Shown here one piece after another: positions 9,466 to 18,969 of a DNA stretch of 64,000 bases (position 1 is its first letter; each line of letters begins with the position of its first letter). Made by a program: the position numbers and the translations under genes. The notes below the pieces were generated by a model. It searched no databases. It worked only from the letters and a program-made list of their open reading frames with translations, and was not told where the DNA came from. Source of the DNA: JALZOC01 sp038320555 (lineage in GTDB: Bacteria > Acidobacteriota > Vicinamibacteria > Vicinamibacterales > 2-12-FULL-66-21); NCBI GenBank assembly GCA_038320555.1, contig JBBQEJ010000004.1:16150-80149 (forward strand). The letters are read 5' to 3'.

Positions 9466-11391
9466 TCAGCGGGCGTGACGGCCGAGCGTGGCTAAAACTC
9501 CTTGAAAATCGGCCCGTTGGCGGAGCGGCGCGAAGAATGGCTCGATCGGGATGGTCCAGCCCGTAAATGGGAGCTCAGGCCGATCGACCAGCCGCTTCAG
9601 CGAGCTGATTGCCTCGTCGTGCCGTCCGCGGAGCGATTGCATGAAGGCTTCCGCAAGGGTTGCTTCGCTTCCGCGGCTCCCCTGCCGCAGCGCGTCGATG
9701 GCGGTTGCGGCGTGCGTGAATGCTGTGTCGGCCGCGCGCGTGTCGCCGCCCGCGGCAAGTGCCGCGCCAAGGCCCACGAGCGATCGGGCATGCTCCGGAA
9801 AGAGCTCGAGCGCCTTTCGGAACATCCGCTCCGCATGGGCCGCATCCCCGGTCTCGAGTGACACGAATCCCACTCCGTCGTATGCGTTCATCGCGAACTC
9901 CGCCGCATAAAGCTGCTTGGGCCCGACGGCGATTTCCCGCTCGAACTCCGTCCTGGCTTCCTTCGCGTCGCGCTGGGCGAGCCGGACAAGGCCAAGCAGC
10001 CAATGAAGGCCCTTTGCCGGGTACCGTTGCTTGAGATTGGCCTGGCGATCCTGAACGGTCGTGCCTTCCCGCAACACCGATTCAGCGCGGTCGAGCGCCC
10101 CGCGGGCAATGTGGACCATCGCCGCCTCGAAATGCGCAAACGGGAAGTCGGGATAGAGGTCCATCGCGCGCGCCAGCGCGCGCAGCCGGTCTTCTCCCCA
10201 CTCGGCATGGGCGAGCCGGAACTGGTTGCCCCAGTAACCGGGCTCGAGCGCCACTGCGCGTCGCGCGGCAGCCCGCGCGTCGCTGAAGCGTCCGGCGCTG
10301 ACGAGGAGGAATGAGTAGGTGGCATGCGCTTCCGCGAGATCCCGCTCCAGCTCGATCGCGCGCTGAACGTGATCGATGGCCCGCGCGAGGAGCGCCGCAT
10401 CCGGCTGGTTGCGCGCGCGTGACATCTCGTACTGAAAAAAGCGCGCATTGCCAAGGCCGACGTGCGCGAGCGCATAACGCGGATCCAGGACGACCGCGCG
10501 CTCAAAATCGCCGATCGCGCCGGGCACGAGCGAGGCATCGAGCGACTCGAGCCGCACCCGTCCCTCTGTGAACGCCTTGTACGCCTCGAGGCTGCTGGTC
10601 TCGCGGTGCACGCGGCGCGCGGCTGCGTCCGCTCGCGCAGTTCCCAGCGTCTCGGCAAACTGCGCGACGATACGATCCTGCAATTCGAACACGTGCTCGA
10701 GCGCGCCGTCGGCTTTGGCTTCCGCGAGCGCCTCGCCTGACGCCGCGTCCACGACCCGCGCCGTAATGCGAAGACGATCCCCCGCTCGTTGAAAGCTGCC
10801 GACGACGGCAAGGTCGAGATGCAGGTCCGCCCGGAGAGCCGCGAGATCGACGCCGTGTCGCCGGACCGCTTCGACGACGAGCACGCGGTCGATGATGCGG
10901 AGGGTCCCAGCGGCACGGAGATCGTTGGTGACCGTTTCGGCGATGCCCGACGACAGCCACCCGAACTCGCGATCGGTGCTGACGTTGGTGAAATCCATGA
11001 CCGCGATCGCCGGAGGCTTCGCCTCGACGGCCGTCTCGACGGCCCGCTCCGGCGGAGCCTGGCTCGGGACTGCGGCCTCGACCGGGGCGATGAACCGATA
11101 GCCCCGTCGCGCGACGGTCTGGATGTACGTCGGTTTCGAGGAATCGTCGCCAAGCGCCTGACGGAGCTCGGACACCGCCTGTGTGAGGGCGTTGTCGGTG
11201 ACGGCGACGTCAGGCCAGAGCGCCGCGAAGAGCTCGTCCTTCGGCACGAGCGACGACTGCCGCGCCACGAGATAGAGCAGGAGATCGATGATCTTCGGCG
11301 AGAGCGGAATGACTTCAGTACCGCGCAAAAGGCGGTACGAGCCGGCATCGACGGTAAAGGGCCCGAAGCGGTACGACGCCACGATTGTCAT
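9466..11391 (-). CDS. Winged-helix / TPR transcriptional regulator (CadC/ToxR-like N-terminus, soluble)
   Basis: Residues about 8-105 are an OmpR/PhoB-type winged helix (YRFGPFTVDAGSYRLLRG, ELFAALWPDVAVTDNALTQAVSELRQALGD, TVARRGYRFIAPV). A middle domain (about 130-250, IAVMDFTNVSTDREFGWLSSGIAE...) matches the FlgO/adenylate-cyclase-like region seen in acidobacterial signalling proteins. The rest is TPR repeats (for example AIGDFERAVVLDPRYALAHVGLG). There is no membrane segment, unlike CadC, so the protein should be cytosolic. It is divergent from the LD-carboxypeptidase gene, with starts 74 bp apart, and may control it. The ligand is unknown. Confidence 0.85.
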   Translation of the reverse strand: MTIVASYRFGPFTVDAGSYRLLRGTEVIPLSPKIIDLLLYLVARQSSLVPKDELFAALWPDVAVTDNALTQAVSELRQALGDDSSKPTYIQTVARRGYRFIAPVEAAVPSQAPPERAVETAVEAKPPAIAVMDFTNVSTDREFGWLSSGIAETVTNDLRAAGTLRIIDRVLVVEAVRRHGVDLAALRADLHLDLAVVGSFQRAGDRLRITARVVDAASGEALAEAKADGALEHVFELQDRIVAQFAETLGTARADAAARRVHRETSSLEAYKAFTEGRVRLESLDASLVPGAIGDFERAVVLDPRYALAHVGLGNARFFQYEMSRARNQPDAALLARAIDHVQRAIELERDLAEAHATYSFLLVSAGRFSDARAAARRAVALEPGYWGNQFRLAHAEWGEDRLRALARAMDLYPDFPFAHFEAAMVHIARGALDRAESVLREGTTVQDRQANLKQRYPAKGLHWLLGLVRLAQRDAKEARTEFEREIAVGPKQLYAAEFAMNAYDGVGFVSLETGDAAHAERMFRKALELFPEHARSLVGLGAALAAGGDTRAADTAFTHAATAIDALRQGSRGSEATLAEAFMQSLRGRHDEAISSLKRLVDRPELPFTGWTIPIEPFFAPLRQRADFQGVLATLGRHAR

Positions 11392-11465
11392 TGATTGGCT
11401 GGCGCCCTCAGCATAGCACCGCCGCCGCCGGCCTCATCGGCGCCTTTCGTCATACAATTCCGCGC

Positions 11466-12092
11466 GTGGATCGACGGCAGTTTCTCGGAACCGCGGCAGC
11501 CTCCGTCGCGGCCGCACTCACGGTTCCCTCCCTCGCCGCCGAACGCCAGGCCGTCGTCAGGCCCAAGCGCCTCGCCGCCGGCGATACCGTCGGGCTCGTG
11601 GCGCCAGCCAATGCGACGTTTCAGTCGCTGGAGTTGCAGATTGCGAAGGAGTCGCTCGAAGCGCTGGGATTGAAGGTCAAGATCGGCAGCCACCTGCTCG
11701 ACCGGCACGGATATCTTGCGGGACAGGACAAGGATCGCGCAGCGGATATCAACGCGTTCTTCGCCGACGCCGCGGTCCGCGCGGTACTCCCGATCCGCGG
11801 AGGCTGGGGCAGCAGCCGTGTACTGCCGTACCTGGATTTCGAGACGATTCGCCGCAACCCCAAAGTGGTCGCGGGCTACAGCGACATTACCGCGCTGCTC
11901 CTCGGCATCCACGCGAAGACGGGTCTGGTCACGTTCCATGGCCCGAACCACATCAAGCCGCTCGGCATCCCCGCCTGGTCGGGCGCGATGATCGGGCACG
12001 GGACGGCGCAGTGGACACTCGCGCAGGGCATTGACGTCGACGCGGACGCGGATGCTGGAACGATCCGCATGCGGGAGCCTGGCGTCGCGTAA
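11466..12092 (+). pseudogene. LD-carboxypeptidase (peptidase S66), 3' third missing
   Basis: GTG 11466 starts MDRRQFLGTAAASVAAAL, a Tat-type leader. It is preceded by TACAAT ending 7 nt upstream. The S66 N-terminal half is clear: GDTVGLVAPA, the ridge RGGWGSSRVLPYLDFE and the nucleophile context GYSDITALLLG. Family members run to about 310-340 residues, with the catalytic Glu and His in the C-terminal half. Here the frame stops at residue 208, just after TIRMREPGVA, which is where the GRLxGGNL region should begin. Beyond it the DNA is the 3' end of the convergent HEAT-cyclophilin gene. The enzyme (murein tetrapeptide recycling) would be inactive. Confidence 0.8.
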
Positions 12093-14323
12093 CTGTACTC
12101 GGCCGACTTCTCCTCCTTTTCCTCCTTCTCCGACTTCTCCTCCTTGTCAAACGTGATGCCGGCAACCGCATCCCCTTCCACGATTTCATCGACGACATCC
12201 AGCGGAGAAGCGACGCCGAATATCGTGTACTCGAAATCAAGGCGCGGATTGTCAACCAGGTTGATGAAAAACTGTGCGTCCCCGGTGTCTCGTCCGCGCG
12301 TGGACAGTCCAACCGTGCCGCGCTCGTGAGAGGTCGCGCTGATCTCGTCGCGCATATACAGGCTATCGCCTGCATATTCATTCGCTCCGGGGCTCCCTCC
12401 CTGGATGACGAAATTCGGCACGACGCGGTGGAACGTGAGGCCGTTGTAGTAGCCGGCGGTGGCAAGGCGGACGAATCGCGCCACCGCGAGCGGCGCGAGG
12501 TCCCCCCGCAGGCGGATGGAAAAAGTCCTGCCGCTCTTGAGGCTCACGCGGGCCGGCTCGGTTGACAGCTCCGCGGCTGAAGGGATGGCCGGACGTGGGA
12601 GCAACTGCGGGTCGATTTCCTGGACCTTGCCGGTCCATTGCAGAAGAAGCGCGGCAGCGCGCTGCGCGACCGGTATGTCGAAGTCCCGCAGCAGCGGGAC
12701 GAGCGACCCCGCCTGATCCGGATCGCCGAGTTCCAGCAGCCTTTCAAGAAGCGCCAGTCGCACGTCGCGCGACGTTTCTTTCCTTTCAGCGGTCACCCGC
12801 CTGAGAGCGTCCAGCAGCCCCGCCACAAGTTGCGGCGTCGGCTTCGCGCCCTTCAATTCAATCGCGGCCGTTCGAAGCAGCTGGTAGTCGGTGCGCGCCA
12901 GTGCAGCCACAAAGTACGGCTCCGCCTCGTCCCCCTTCAATTTGCGCAACGGCGCAAGCGTCGCTTCGCGGACGTTGTCATCACGATCGAAGGCCAGTCG
13001 TTCCAGCGCCGAGACTTCGTTCGTGATCGCCGCGGCGCGCGCGGCGTACATTCGTACCTGCCACGTCGCGTGCTGCTGGTGGCCGGCGAGCAACGAGACG
13101 AAAGCGCGCCCAGGCGCACGCTTTGCCAGCGCGACGAGCGCATGCGACTCCCGGTGCCAGTCATTCGCCGGCGGTGTGCGCGCTTCCACGGTCAGCCGAT
13201 CCGTGACGTTTACGTCATCTCTACACTGATCGCCGAGCGTGTCGATCGCGACCAGCGCCACCGCGAGACTCGGATCCTTTATCGTGTCCAGAAGACGCTG
13301 GCACCCGTTCGTGCTCGATTCCTGCCGCCCCCACGCACGAACCGCCTCGATTCGAACGATGGGCGATCGATCGACCAGCAAGCCCGCGACGAGTTCCGTA
13401 CGCTCCGTAGGTTCCACGGGCGCTCCGGCCCCGCCCAGAACGACCGCCGCGAGACGGCGCAGTTGCATGATCGACTCGCTCGTGCTCCCGTACGCGGTAG
13501 CCGTAGCCCTGAGCGTCTCGGCGTCGACCCCGCGCGCGGCGACGAGTGCCGACATCGCGTGGAGCCGCGCCGGCGCCGGATACTCGTGCCGGCGGTTGAT
13601 TACGATCCCGCGCAGCGCGTCGACTGTGTCGGACGTCAGCTGCGAAAGCCGGCCGCGCAGCCGCGCGAGGATTTCAACGCCGCGTGTGATGTCCGGAAGC
13701 GCCTCCCGAAGCAGCGGATCAGAATCGGCCGCGCGCATCATCCGCAACAAGTACGATTCAGCGGCCTGGACCTGTTCGGCGCGCTCGTACGGCAAACGCC
13801 CCATCGCCAGTGCGACTGGACCGATCGGTCCAGGCCGACGGGCGGGATCCATGGGAATCGCACCCGCGGACGCGAGCGCTTCGAGCGCACCCGCAACCTG
13901 CTCGCCGCCGGCGTCGTTGGGCAGCGGCGCTCCGTGGAATGCTTGCGCGATCGCGTTTGCCGTTTCGTCGATCGGCGCGGCTGTCACGTACTGCAGAAGA
14001 TCGGGAATCACCTCGCGGCGCTCCAGCCGTCCGAGGGCGCGGACGGCTCTCGTGTGAGTGGAGACGTCTTTCGATCGCGCGAGCTCGAGCAGAAGACCCA
14101 CGTCGACCATCTGTCTGGCGCGAAGCGTGTCGATCGCCGGCGTGTGGAGATCGTCAGGAAGAACGAGGCGCGAATCTTCGGCGGCCAGGATTGCCGACTG
14201 CGCGGCGTCGGGAAGAACGCTGGAGGGAACCGGCGGCGGCGAGGTCGGCACGCGGCCACGCTGCGCCGCCGTCGCCGCCTCGACGAGCCCGACAAGAATC
14301 ACCGTTGCCAGCGGCCCGCGCAT
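11876..14323 (-). CDS. HEAT-repeat protein fused to a cyclophilin-type peptidyl-prolyl isomerase
   Basis: After a signal peptide (ATVILVGLVEAATAAQ) residues about 40-580 are HEAT-like helical pairs (TRAVRALGRLERREVIPDLLQ, REATLAPLRKLKGDEAEPYF). Residues about 590-730 are a cyclophilin: FHRVVPNFVIQGGSPGANEYAG, RDEISATSHERGTVGLSTRGRDTGDAQFFINL, DFEYTIFGVA. It is an envelope PPIase on an adaptor scaffold. From about residue 744 the frame reads antisense to the LD-carboxypeptidase, so the last 71 residues are spurious and the native end was probably lost at 12092. A Glu/Lys-rich run (EEKSEKEEKEEK) precedes the junction. The stop of the dipeptidyl peptidase gene lies only 7 bp beyond its start, but that gene is upstream on the same strand, so the two form an operon. 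Confidence 0.8.
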   Translation of the reverse strand: MRGPLATVILVGLVEAATAAQRGRVPTSPPPVPSSVLPDAAQSAILAAEDSRLVLPDDLHTPAIDTLRARQMVDVGLLLELARSKDVSTHTRAVRALGRLERREVIPDLLQYVTAAPIDETANAIAQAFHGAPLPNDAGGEQVAGALEALASAGAIPMDPARRPGPIGPVALAMGRLPYERAEQVQAAESYLLRMMRAADSDPLLREALPDITRGVEILARLRGRLSQLTSDTVDALRGIVINRRHEYPAPARLHAMSALVAARGVDAETLRATATAYGSTSESIMQLRRLAAVVLGGAGAPVEPTERTELVAGLLVDRSPIVRIEAVRAWGRQESSTNGCQRLLDTIKDPSLAVALVAIDTLGDQCRDDVNVTDRLTVEARTPPANDWHRESHALVALAKRAPGRAFVSLLAGHQQHATWQVRMYAARAAAITNEVSALERLAFDRDDNVREATLAPLRKLKGDEAEPYFVAALARTDYQLLRTAAIELKGAKPTPQLVAGLLDALRRVTAERKETSRDVRLALLERLLELGDPDQAGSLVPLLRDFDIPVAQRAAALLLQWTGKVQEIDPQLLPRPAIPSAAELSTEPARVSLKSGRTFSIRLRGDLAPLAVARFVRLATAGYYNGLTFHRVVPNFVIQGGSPGANEYAGDSLYMRDEISATSHERGTVGLSTRGRDTGDAQFFINLVDNPRLDFEYTIFGVASPLDVVDEIVEGDAVAGITFDKEEKSEKEEKEEKSAEYSYATPGSRMRIVPASASASTSMPCASVHCAVPCPIIAPDQAGMPSGLMWFGPWNVTRPVFAWMPRSSAVMSL

Positions 14324-14330
14324 GACCGTT

Positions 14331-16355
14331 TCACGGCCTCCGGCCCGAGTACTCCAGCATCTGGGTCGTCAAATCGAGTGGATAGGAAATCGTGATGTCG
14401 GTCACAGTTCCGTCCGCGGCACGCACGGGCTCGAGGCGGGGCTGCACGAAGCCCGTATACGACGGCATGTTCAGATGCTCGACGCGCGCGACGACCTCGT
14501 CGCGCAATGTCGCCTCGAAGTGCACGCCGTACGAGTCGAACAGTGCTTTCGCGGCGGCATAGTCCCCCTCCGCCTTGATTCGCTGGACCTCGGCGAGCAA
14601 TCGGCCGGCCGCGTCCTGGAATGCCAGGGTATCCACCATGGCGTAGTACGTTTTGCCGTCGCGCGTGCGCACGTCGATCGCCGAGGAGTTGGCCAGGAGC
14701 CACTGGACGATCATCTGCCGATTGCGCATGTGGTCTTCTTCGATCTGAGTGCCCTCGCGGATGCGGCGCAACTGCACGAGCGCGTTTCGAGCGTAACCTT
14801 CGTATTCGGCGAGGACGATCTCGGCGTGATTGAGGGCGTCGAGCAAGCCGAGCTCGACCATCTTCGGGCTCGGCAGGAAATACAGCGCCACCAGGTCGGC
14901 TCGTGATTCCTCGAGTGCCGAGTACTGTTCCTTGAGGAACGATTGGGGACTCCCCTTCAGGTGCCCGGCGATCTTGCCGGACCCGTGACCGATTACCTCG
15001 TGCAGATCCGTCGTCAGCTCGCTCGCAATGCTGCTCCATTTTTCGGCGCGTTCGGCCTCCTCCACCGACCATGCGAACTCCTTGCGAAACTCGGAGGACG
15101 TCGATTTGTCATACGCCTCGTTGACGTTGGTCAGCGAGACGGACTTGCTGCCGTACTTCTCCCGGATTTCCTGATCGTTCGGCAGGTTGATGCCCACCGG
15201 CGTAACCGGCGCGGAGTCCCCCGACTCGACGACGACGTCGATGGCGTTGGCGGTGATGCCCCGCACGCCCTGCTTGCGATATTGGGGGGGCCACGGCATC
15301 CGATCCTCGAACCACTGCGCGGCGGCCGCCAGCCGCCGGATGCCTTCGGTCTTCCCGGGATTCACGTAGAACACGAGCGCTTCCCATGCGCCCTTCATGC
15401 CCCGGGGATCCATATAGACTTCGACGAACCCGTTGATGGTGTCGACGGGCGATGCCTTGTCGTGGACCCAGGCGATGTCGTAGGCCACGCGGTCCGCATT
15501 GTCTCCCGTCGTGTAAAACCTGATGAGTGCGCGGAGCGCGTCCGCCATCGGGTCCGTGGCATACGGAATCGCGGCTTCCAGATGCCGGATGATCTGACGA
15601 ATCTCCTTGTCGTATCTTCCGCCGACACGATAGACCTCTTCGACGACCGTCCCATCGCGCTTCACCAGCCGCGAATTGAGCGGGTGTACTTCCTTGAATC
15701 CTTCAAGATCCTTCATGGACACGCCGACATAAAGGTTGTTGACGCTCGAGGTGAGGATGTCCTTGCCGGGTCCCGGCGTTTTGTTCGTCACAATCGGGTC
15801 GACGGCGGGATCGAAGAAGAGCGGCTGAAGTCTGTCCAGCATGGCATCGAGCGTTTCGCCGTTCTTCAGCGGAAACGTCGCGCCTGCATCGGCGGCTGCG
15901 TGGGCCGCCGCGGAGAAGGCCTGGGGCTCGCACTTCAGCACGAACTTTCGCGCTGTCAGGTTGTTGTGCGGCCCGGTATTGAGCCAGAACAACTTCGTAT
16001 AGCGCAGGATCTCTGTCAGCGTCGTCTGGTCGACGCCGCCGGGGTGCGTCATGATCTCTTCCAGCACATCGCGCATCTCGAGGTTATGCGCGTAGCGCTG
16101 GTCGTAGTAAATATCGCGGCCGGCGAGCGCGGCGCCGTACAAGTGCCAGATGAGAAGTTTCTGGTCCAACGGCAGCGCGGCAAACCCGTCCGCATACAGC
16201 TGCGCGACGGCGGCCTCGTCAACACGCTCCAGCAGGTACTTGCGGTCGGCCGGCGGCGCATGCGGCGACAGCGTGGTCGCGGCGGCCGCCGGTTTTGGAC
16301 TGTCTGTAACCGGGGTGTTACCCTCGTCGTCGCACGCCATTCCCGCTGCTGTCAT
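14331..16355 (-). CDS. Dipeptidyl peptidase III-like zinc metallopeptidase (family M49)
   Basis: ATG 16355 has GAGGAA 4 nt upstream and yields 674 residues. The zinc site is plain: HEVIGH (H-E-x-x-G-H, the M49 signature) followed about 50 residues later by EESRAD, carrying the third ligand Glu. Flanking family features such as DITISYPLDL near the C-terminus and PYATDPMADAL are also seen. M49 enzymes cut dipeptides from the N-terminus of short peptides. The beginning (MTAAGMACDDEG...) has a Cys but no convincing hydrophobic leader, so the location is unsure. It is followed at 7 bp by the HEAT-cyclophilin gene, suggesting a protein-turnover operon. Confidence 0.9.
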   Translation of the reverse strand: MTAAGMACDDEGNTPVTDSPKPAAAATTLSPHAPPADRKYLLERVDEAAVAQLYADGFAALPLDQKLLIWHLYGAALAGRDIYYDQRYAHNLEMRDVLEEIMTHPGGVDQTTLTEILRYTKLFWLNTGPHNNLTARKFVLKCEPQAFSAAAHAAADAGATFPLKNGETLDAMLDRLQPLFFDPAVDPIVTNKTPGPGKDILTSSVNNLYVGVSMKDLEGFKEVHPLNSRLVKRDGTVVEEVYRVGGRYDKEIRQIIRHLEAAIPYATDPMADALRALIRFYTTGDNADRVAYDIAWVHDKASPVDTINGFVEVYMDPRGMKGAWEALVFYVNPGKTEGIRRLAAAAQWFEDRMPWPPQYRKQGVRGITANAIDVVVESGDSAPVTPVGINLPNDQEIREKYGSKSVSLTNVNEAYDKSTSSEFRKEFAWSVEEAERAEKWSSIASELTTDLHEVIGHGSGKIAGHLKGSPQSFLKEQYSALEESRADLVALYFLPSPKMVELGLLDALNHAEIVLAEYEGYARNALVQLRRIREGTQIEEDHMRNRQMIVQWLLANSSAIDVRTRDGKTYYAMVDTLAFQDAAGRLLAEVQRIKAEGDYAAAKALFDSYGVHFEATLRDEVVARVEHLNMPSYTGFVQPRLEPVRAADGTVTDITISYPLDLTTQMLEYSGRRP

Positions 16356-16452
16356 CAGTTCCTCAGTCCCCGTGTGCGCGAACGCTCGCGGCCAAACCCT
16401 GCACAAAACTCCATTGTAAGGCGAGGCACCGGGCGCCCGGTTGCCGCGGTAG

Positions 16453-17907
16453 CTAGGCCAGTTCGACGGTCTCCCCGTGCGCCGGCATCTTTGTGTCCCA
16501 GCCGAGTCTGGCGTGGATCGCACTGCTCAGAGCCTCCATCGCAACGGGGTCGCCGTGAACGATGAATGTCAGCCGTGGCGGCTGTGTGAACCCGCCGAGC
16601 CAGCGGAGGATCTCGTTCGAGTCGGCGTGCGCGGACATCGATTCGACGAGCGCGATCCGCGCCTGGACGGGAATCATTTCGCCGTGGATCTTGACCGTTT
16701 TGTCGCCGTCCACGAGGTGCCGGCCCCGCGTGCCGGCTGCCTGGTAGCCCACGAACAACACCGTGTTGCGTGAGTCGGGCAGTGCGGCCTTCAGGTGATG
16801 GAGCACCCGGCCACCGGTGGCCATTCCGCTGGCCGAAATGACAATGGCGGGCATCTTCGATTGCGTCAGCTGCTTGGACTCGGCGGCCGTCGAGATCGTG
16901 CGGAAGCGCTCGGTGCAGAACACGCACAGCTGGCGCTCGTGGCGGGCATGGCGCTGCCGCTCGTCCCGCGGATCGTCGTGATCGGCCGGCCCGTGGGGCG
17001 CCTTCTCGTCGCGCACCTCCGGCTGCATCTCGGGATCGAGCTCGCGCAGCCGCTCGGTGTAACGGGCGAGGGCGTCCACCGCCATCGGGCTGTCGAGGAA
17101 CACGGGCAGCACGGGAATCCGCTTTTCCTCTTCCAGCCGCTTCAGCCAGTAAATGAGCTCCTCGACGCGTCCAATCGCGAACGACGGAATGATGATCCGG
17201 CCGCCGCGCTCCGCCGTGCTGTTGACCACATCCGCCAGCTGCGTTCCGTTGTCGTCCTGCTCGTGTACGCGGTTGCCGTAAGTCGACTCGACGAGCAGGT
17301 AGTCTGCTTCGGGAATCGTCGAGGGATCGGGCAGCACAGGCCGGCCGAACCGGCCCAGATCCCCGCCGAATAGAATCGTACGGCCGCCCGTGCGCACGCG
17401 CGCATACGACGAGCCGAGCAGATGGCCGGCATTGATGAATTCGACTTCGATATCAGGCGTGACCGGCACGGGCCTGTCGTAGCCGACCGGCTGGAGCTGC
17501 GACACGGCGCGAAACGCGTCCGCCTCGGTGTAGAGCGGCAGTGCCGGAGCGTGTTTTGAAAAACCGTGGCGGTTGGCGTTCGCGGCATCTTCTTCCTGGA
17601 TCCGGCCCGCGTCGGGCAGCACGATGCGGCATAGATCGAGCGTGCCCGCGGTGCAGAACACTCGGCCGCGAAAGCCCTGTGCCACGAGCCGCGGAAGGTA
17701 CCCGCAGTGATCGAGGTGCGCGTGGGTGAGGATAATCGCGGCAATCTCGCTCGCCGCAATCGGAAGGTTCTGCCAATTGCGCAGGCGCAGCTCCTTCAAC
17801 CCCTGAAACAGCCCCGAATCGATGAACACTTTCGACGTCCCGGTATCGAGAAGGTATTTGGACCCGGTGACCGTCTGCGCCGCGCCAAGAAAAGTAATCG
17901 ATGCCAC
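16453..17907 (-). CDS. MBL-fold beta-CASP RNA hydrolase (Ysh1/CPSF-like)
   Basis: GTG 17907 preceded by AGGGAG starts a 484-residue protein. The metallo-beta-lactamase core shows HAHLDHCGYLPRL (HxHxDH), a later His in INAGHLLGSSYARV and Asp in LFGGDLGRFGRP. The beta-CASP cap and motifs follow (STYGNRVH, IIPSFAIGRVEELIYWL, VISASGMATGGRVLHHL, SAHADSNEILRWL, FIVHGDP). This is the architecture of bacterial KH-less CPSF-like ribonucleases. Residues around PEVRDEKAPHGPADHDDPRDERQRH are unusually charged compared with neighbours and may reflect a short compensated frameshift, because the family normally has regular helices there. Confidence 0.9.
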   Translation of the reverse strand: MASITFLGAAQTVTGSKYLLDTGTSKVFIDSGLFQGLKELRLRNWQNLPIAASEIAAIILTHAHLDHCGYLPRLVAQGFRGRVFCTAGTLDLCRIVLPDAGRIQEEDAANANRHGFSKHAPALPLYTEADAFRAVSQLQPVGYDRPVPVTPDIEVEFINAGHLLGSSYARVRTGGRTILFGGDLGRFGRPVLPDPSTIPEADYLLVESTYGNRVHEQDDNGTQLADVVNSTAERGGRIIIPSFAIGRVEELIYWLKRLEEEKRIPVLPVFLDSPMAVDALARYTERLRELDPEMQPEVRDEKAPHGPADHDDPRDERQRHARHERQLCVFCTERFRTISTAAESKQLTQSKMPAIVISASGMATGGRVLHHLKAALPDSRNTVLFVGYQAAGTRGRHLVDGDKTVKIHGEMIPVQARIALVESMSAHADSNEILRWLGGFTQPPRLTFIVHGDPVAMEALSSAIHARLGWDTKMPAHGETVELA

Positions 17908-17957
17908 TCTGCTCCCTTTTGCTGTTGCCTTATCCCTTTTGCCTTGTCCGCTGCCCC

Positions 17958-18920
17958 TCAGGCGAATAACGCCACCTGGCCGCCCGTATGCCAGAAGAGC
18001 ACGGTTTCGCCCTTGTCAAACTCCCGGCGACGGATGCGCGCGATGAGACCGGCCATTGCTTTCCCGGTGTACGTGGGATCGAGAAAGAGGGCTTCGGTCC
18101 GCGCCGTCAACTCTATCGCCTCGCGCGACTCGGCGGTGGGGATGCCGTAACCGGCTCCAACAAACCCATCGTCCACGGTCACGCGTGCGGACGCGAAGCG
18201 ATCGGACCCGAAACCGAGGAGCTCCGCGAGGCCAACGAGCAGGACCCGCACATCTCGTTCGAGCACCGCGGAGGACTCATCGGCGCTGACCCCGATGACG
18301 CGAGTGGACCATCCCGCCAGCGCACACCCGGCAACGAGCCCTGTCTGTGTGCCGCCCGATGACGTGGAGTGGACGATGACGTCCGGGGGATCGATCTGCT
18401 CTGCGAGCTCCGCGATTGCATCCACCAACGCGGCGGCGCCAAGCGGCGTCGAAGCCCCGAGCGGGATGACAAACGGGGTGCCGCCGGTTCGCCTGACCTC
18501 GTCGGCCGCACGCTCCATCGCGGGCGCGCGATCGTCGCGGGCCGTCACGTAACGCACATCCGCGCCGAGAAGCTTGTCGAGCAGCGCATTGGCGGTCGGG
18601 CGATCGGCTGCCGCGCCGTTGACGACGAGGATGCACTTCATCCCCAACGTTGCGGCAGCGGCCGCCGTGACACGAGCGTGGTTGGATTGCACGCCACCCG
18701 TCGTGATGAGCGTATCGGCGCCGGAGCGCTGCGCCTCCGCGGCGACCAGCCGGATCTTCCGGACCTTGTTCCCGCCGAATGCAAACGCAATCGCGTCGTC
18801 GCGCTTCACCAGGAGGCGCGGGCCGCCGCCGAGCGCGGTACAGAGGTTTGCGAGCTCGTCAACGGGCGTCGGAGCGGGAGCGAACGGAACGGAGGGGAGC
18901 GAACGAAGCGCGCCGAACAT
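17958..18920 (-). CDS. D-cysteine desulfhydrase / ACC deaminase family PLP enzyme
   Basis: The 320-residue protein is a fold-type II PLP enzyme. The Schiff-base Lys lies in FAFGGNKVRKIRL, the substrate loop in TTGGVQSNHARVTAAAAA, and the phosphate-binding region in STSSGGTQTGLVAG. The C-terminal FLDPTYTGKAMAGLI and VLFWHTGG are typical of the DcyD/ACC deaminase family. It would release pyruvate, ammonia and sulfide from D-cysteine, or deaminate a related amino acid; sequence alone cannot choose. TATACT on the minus strand (18934-18929) lies 8 nt before the ATG, a leaderless pattern. It is divergent from the MetF-like gene. Confidence 0.85.
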   Translation of the reverse strand: MFGALRSLPSVPFAPAPTPVDELANLCTALGGGPRLLVKRDDAIAFAFGGNKVRKIRLVAAEAQRSGADTLITTGGVQSNHARVTAAAAATLGMKCILVVNGAAADRPTANALLDKLLGADVRYVTARDDRAPAMERAADEVRRTGGTPFVIPLGASTPLGAAALVDAIAELAEQIDPPDVIVHSTSSGGTQTGLVAGCALAGWSTRVIGVSADESSAVLERDVRVLLVGLAELLGFGSDRFASARVTVDDGFVGAGYGIPTAESREAIELTARTEALFLDPTYTGKAMAGLIARIRRREFDKGETVLFWHTGGQVALFA

Positions 18921-18928
18921 GCCAGTTC

Positions 18929-18936
18929 AGTATAAT
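18929..18936. promoter_or_regulatory. Overlapping divergent -10 boxes (TATACT minus, TATAAT plus)
   Basis: AGTATAAT reads TATAAT on the plus strand (18931-18936, 33 nt before ATG 18970) and TATACT on the minus strand (8 nt before ATG 18920). No good -35 is seen on either side. Confidence 0.45.
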
Positions 18937-18969
18937 TGTTGGTCCCCCTGACGCTCACTGGTCCCGCTC

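Noticed and set aside
12638..14395. 585-codon plus-strand frame opposite the HEAT-cyclophilin gene
   Set aside because: Highly basic composition and no domain; the minus strand encodes clear HEAT and PPIase motifs.
14943..16565. 540-codon plus-strand frame opposite the M49 peptidase
   Set aside because: Composition typical of an antisense frame; the M49 zinc motif is on the other strand.
16980..17060. Possible compensated frameshift in the MBL/beta-CASP gene
   Set aside because: The charged run DEKAPHGPADHDDPRDERQRH looks unlike its surroundings, but the frame stays open with family motifs on both sides, so I did not call it broken.
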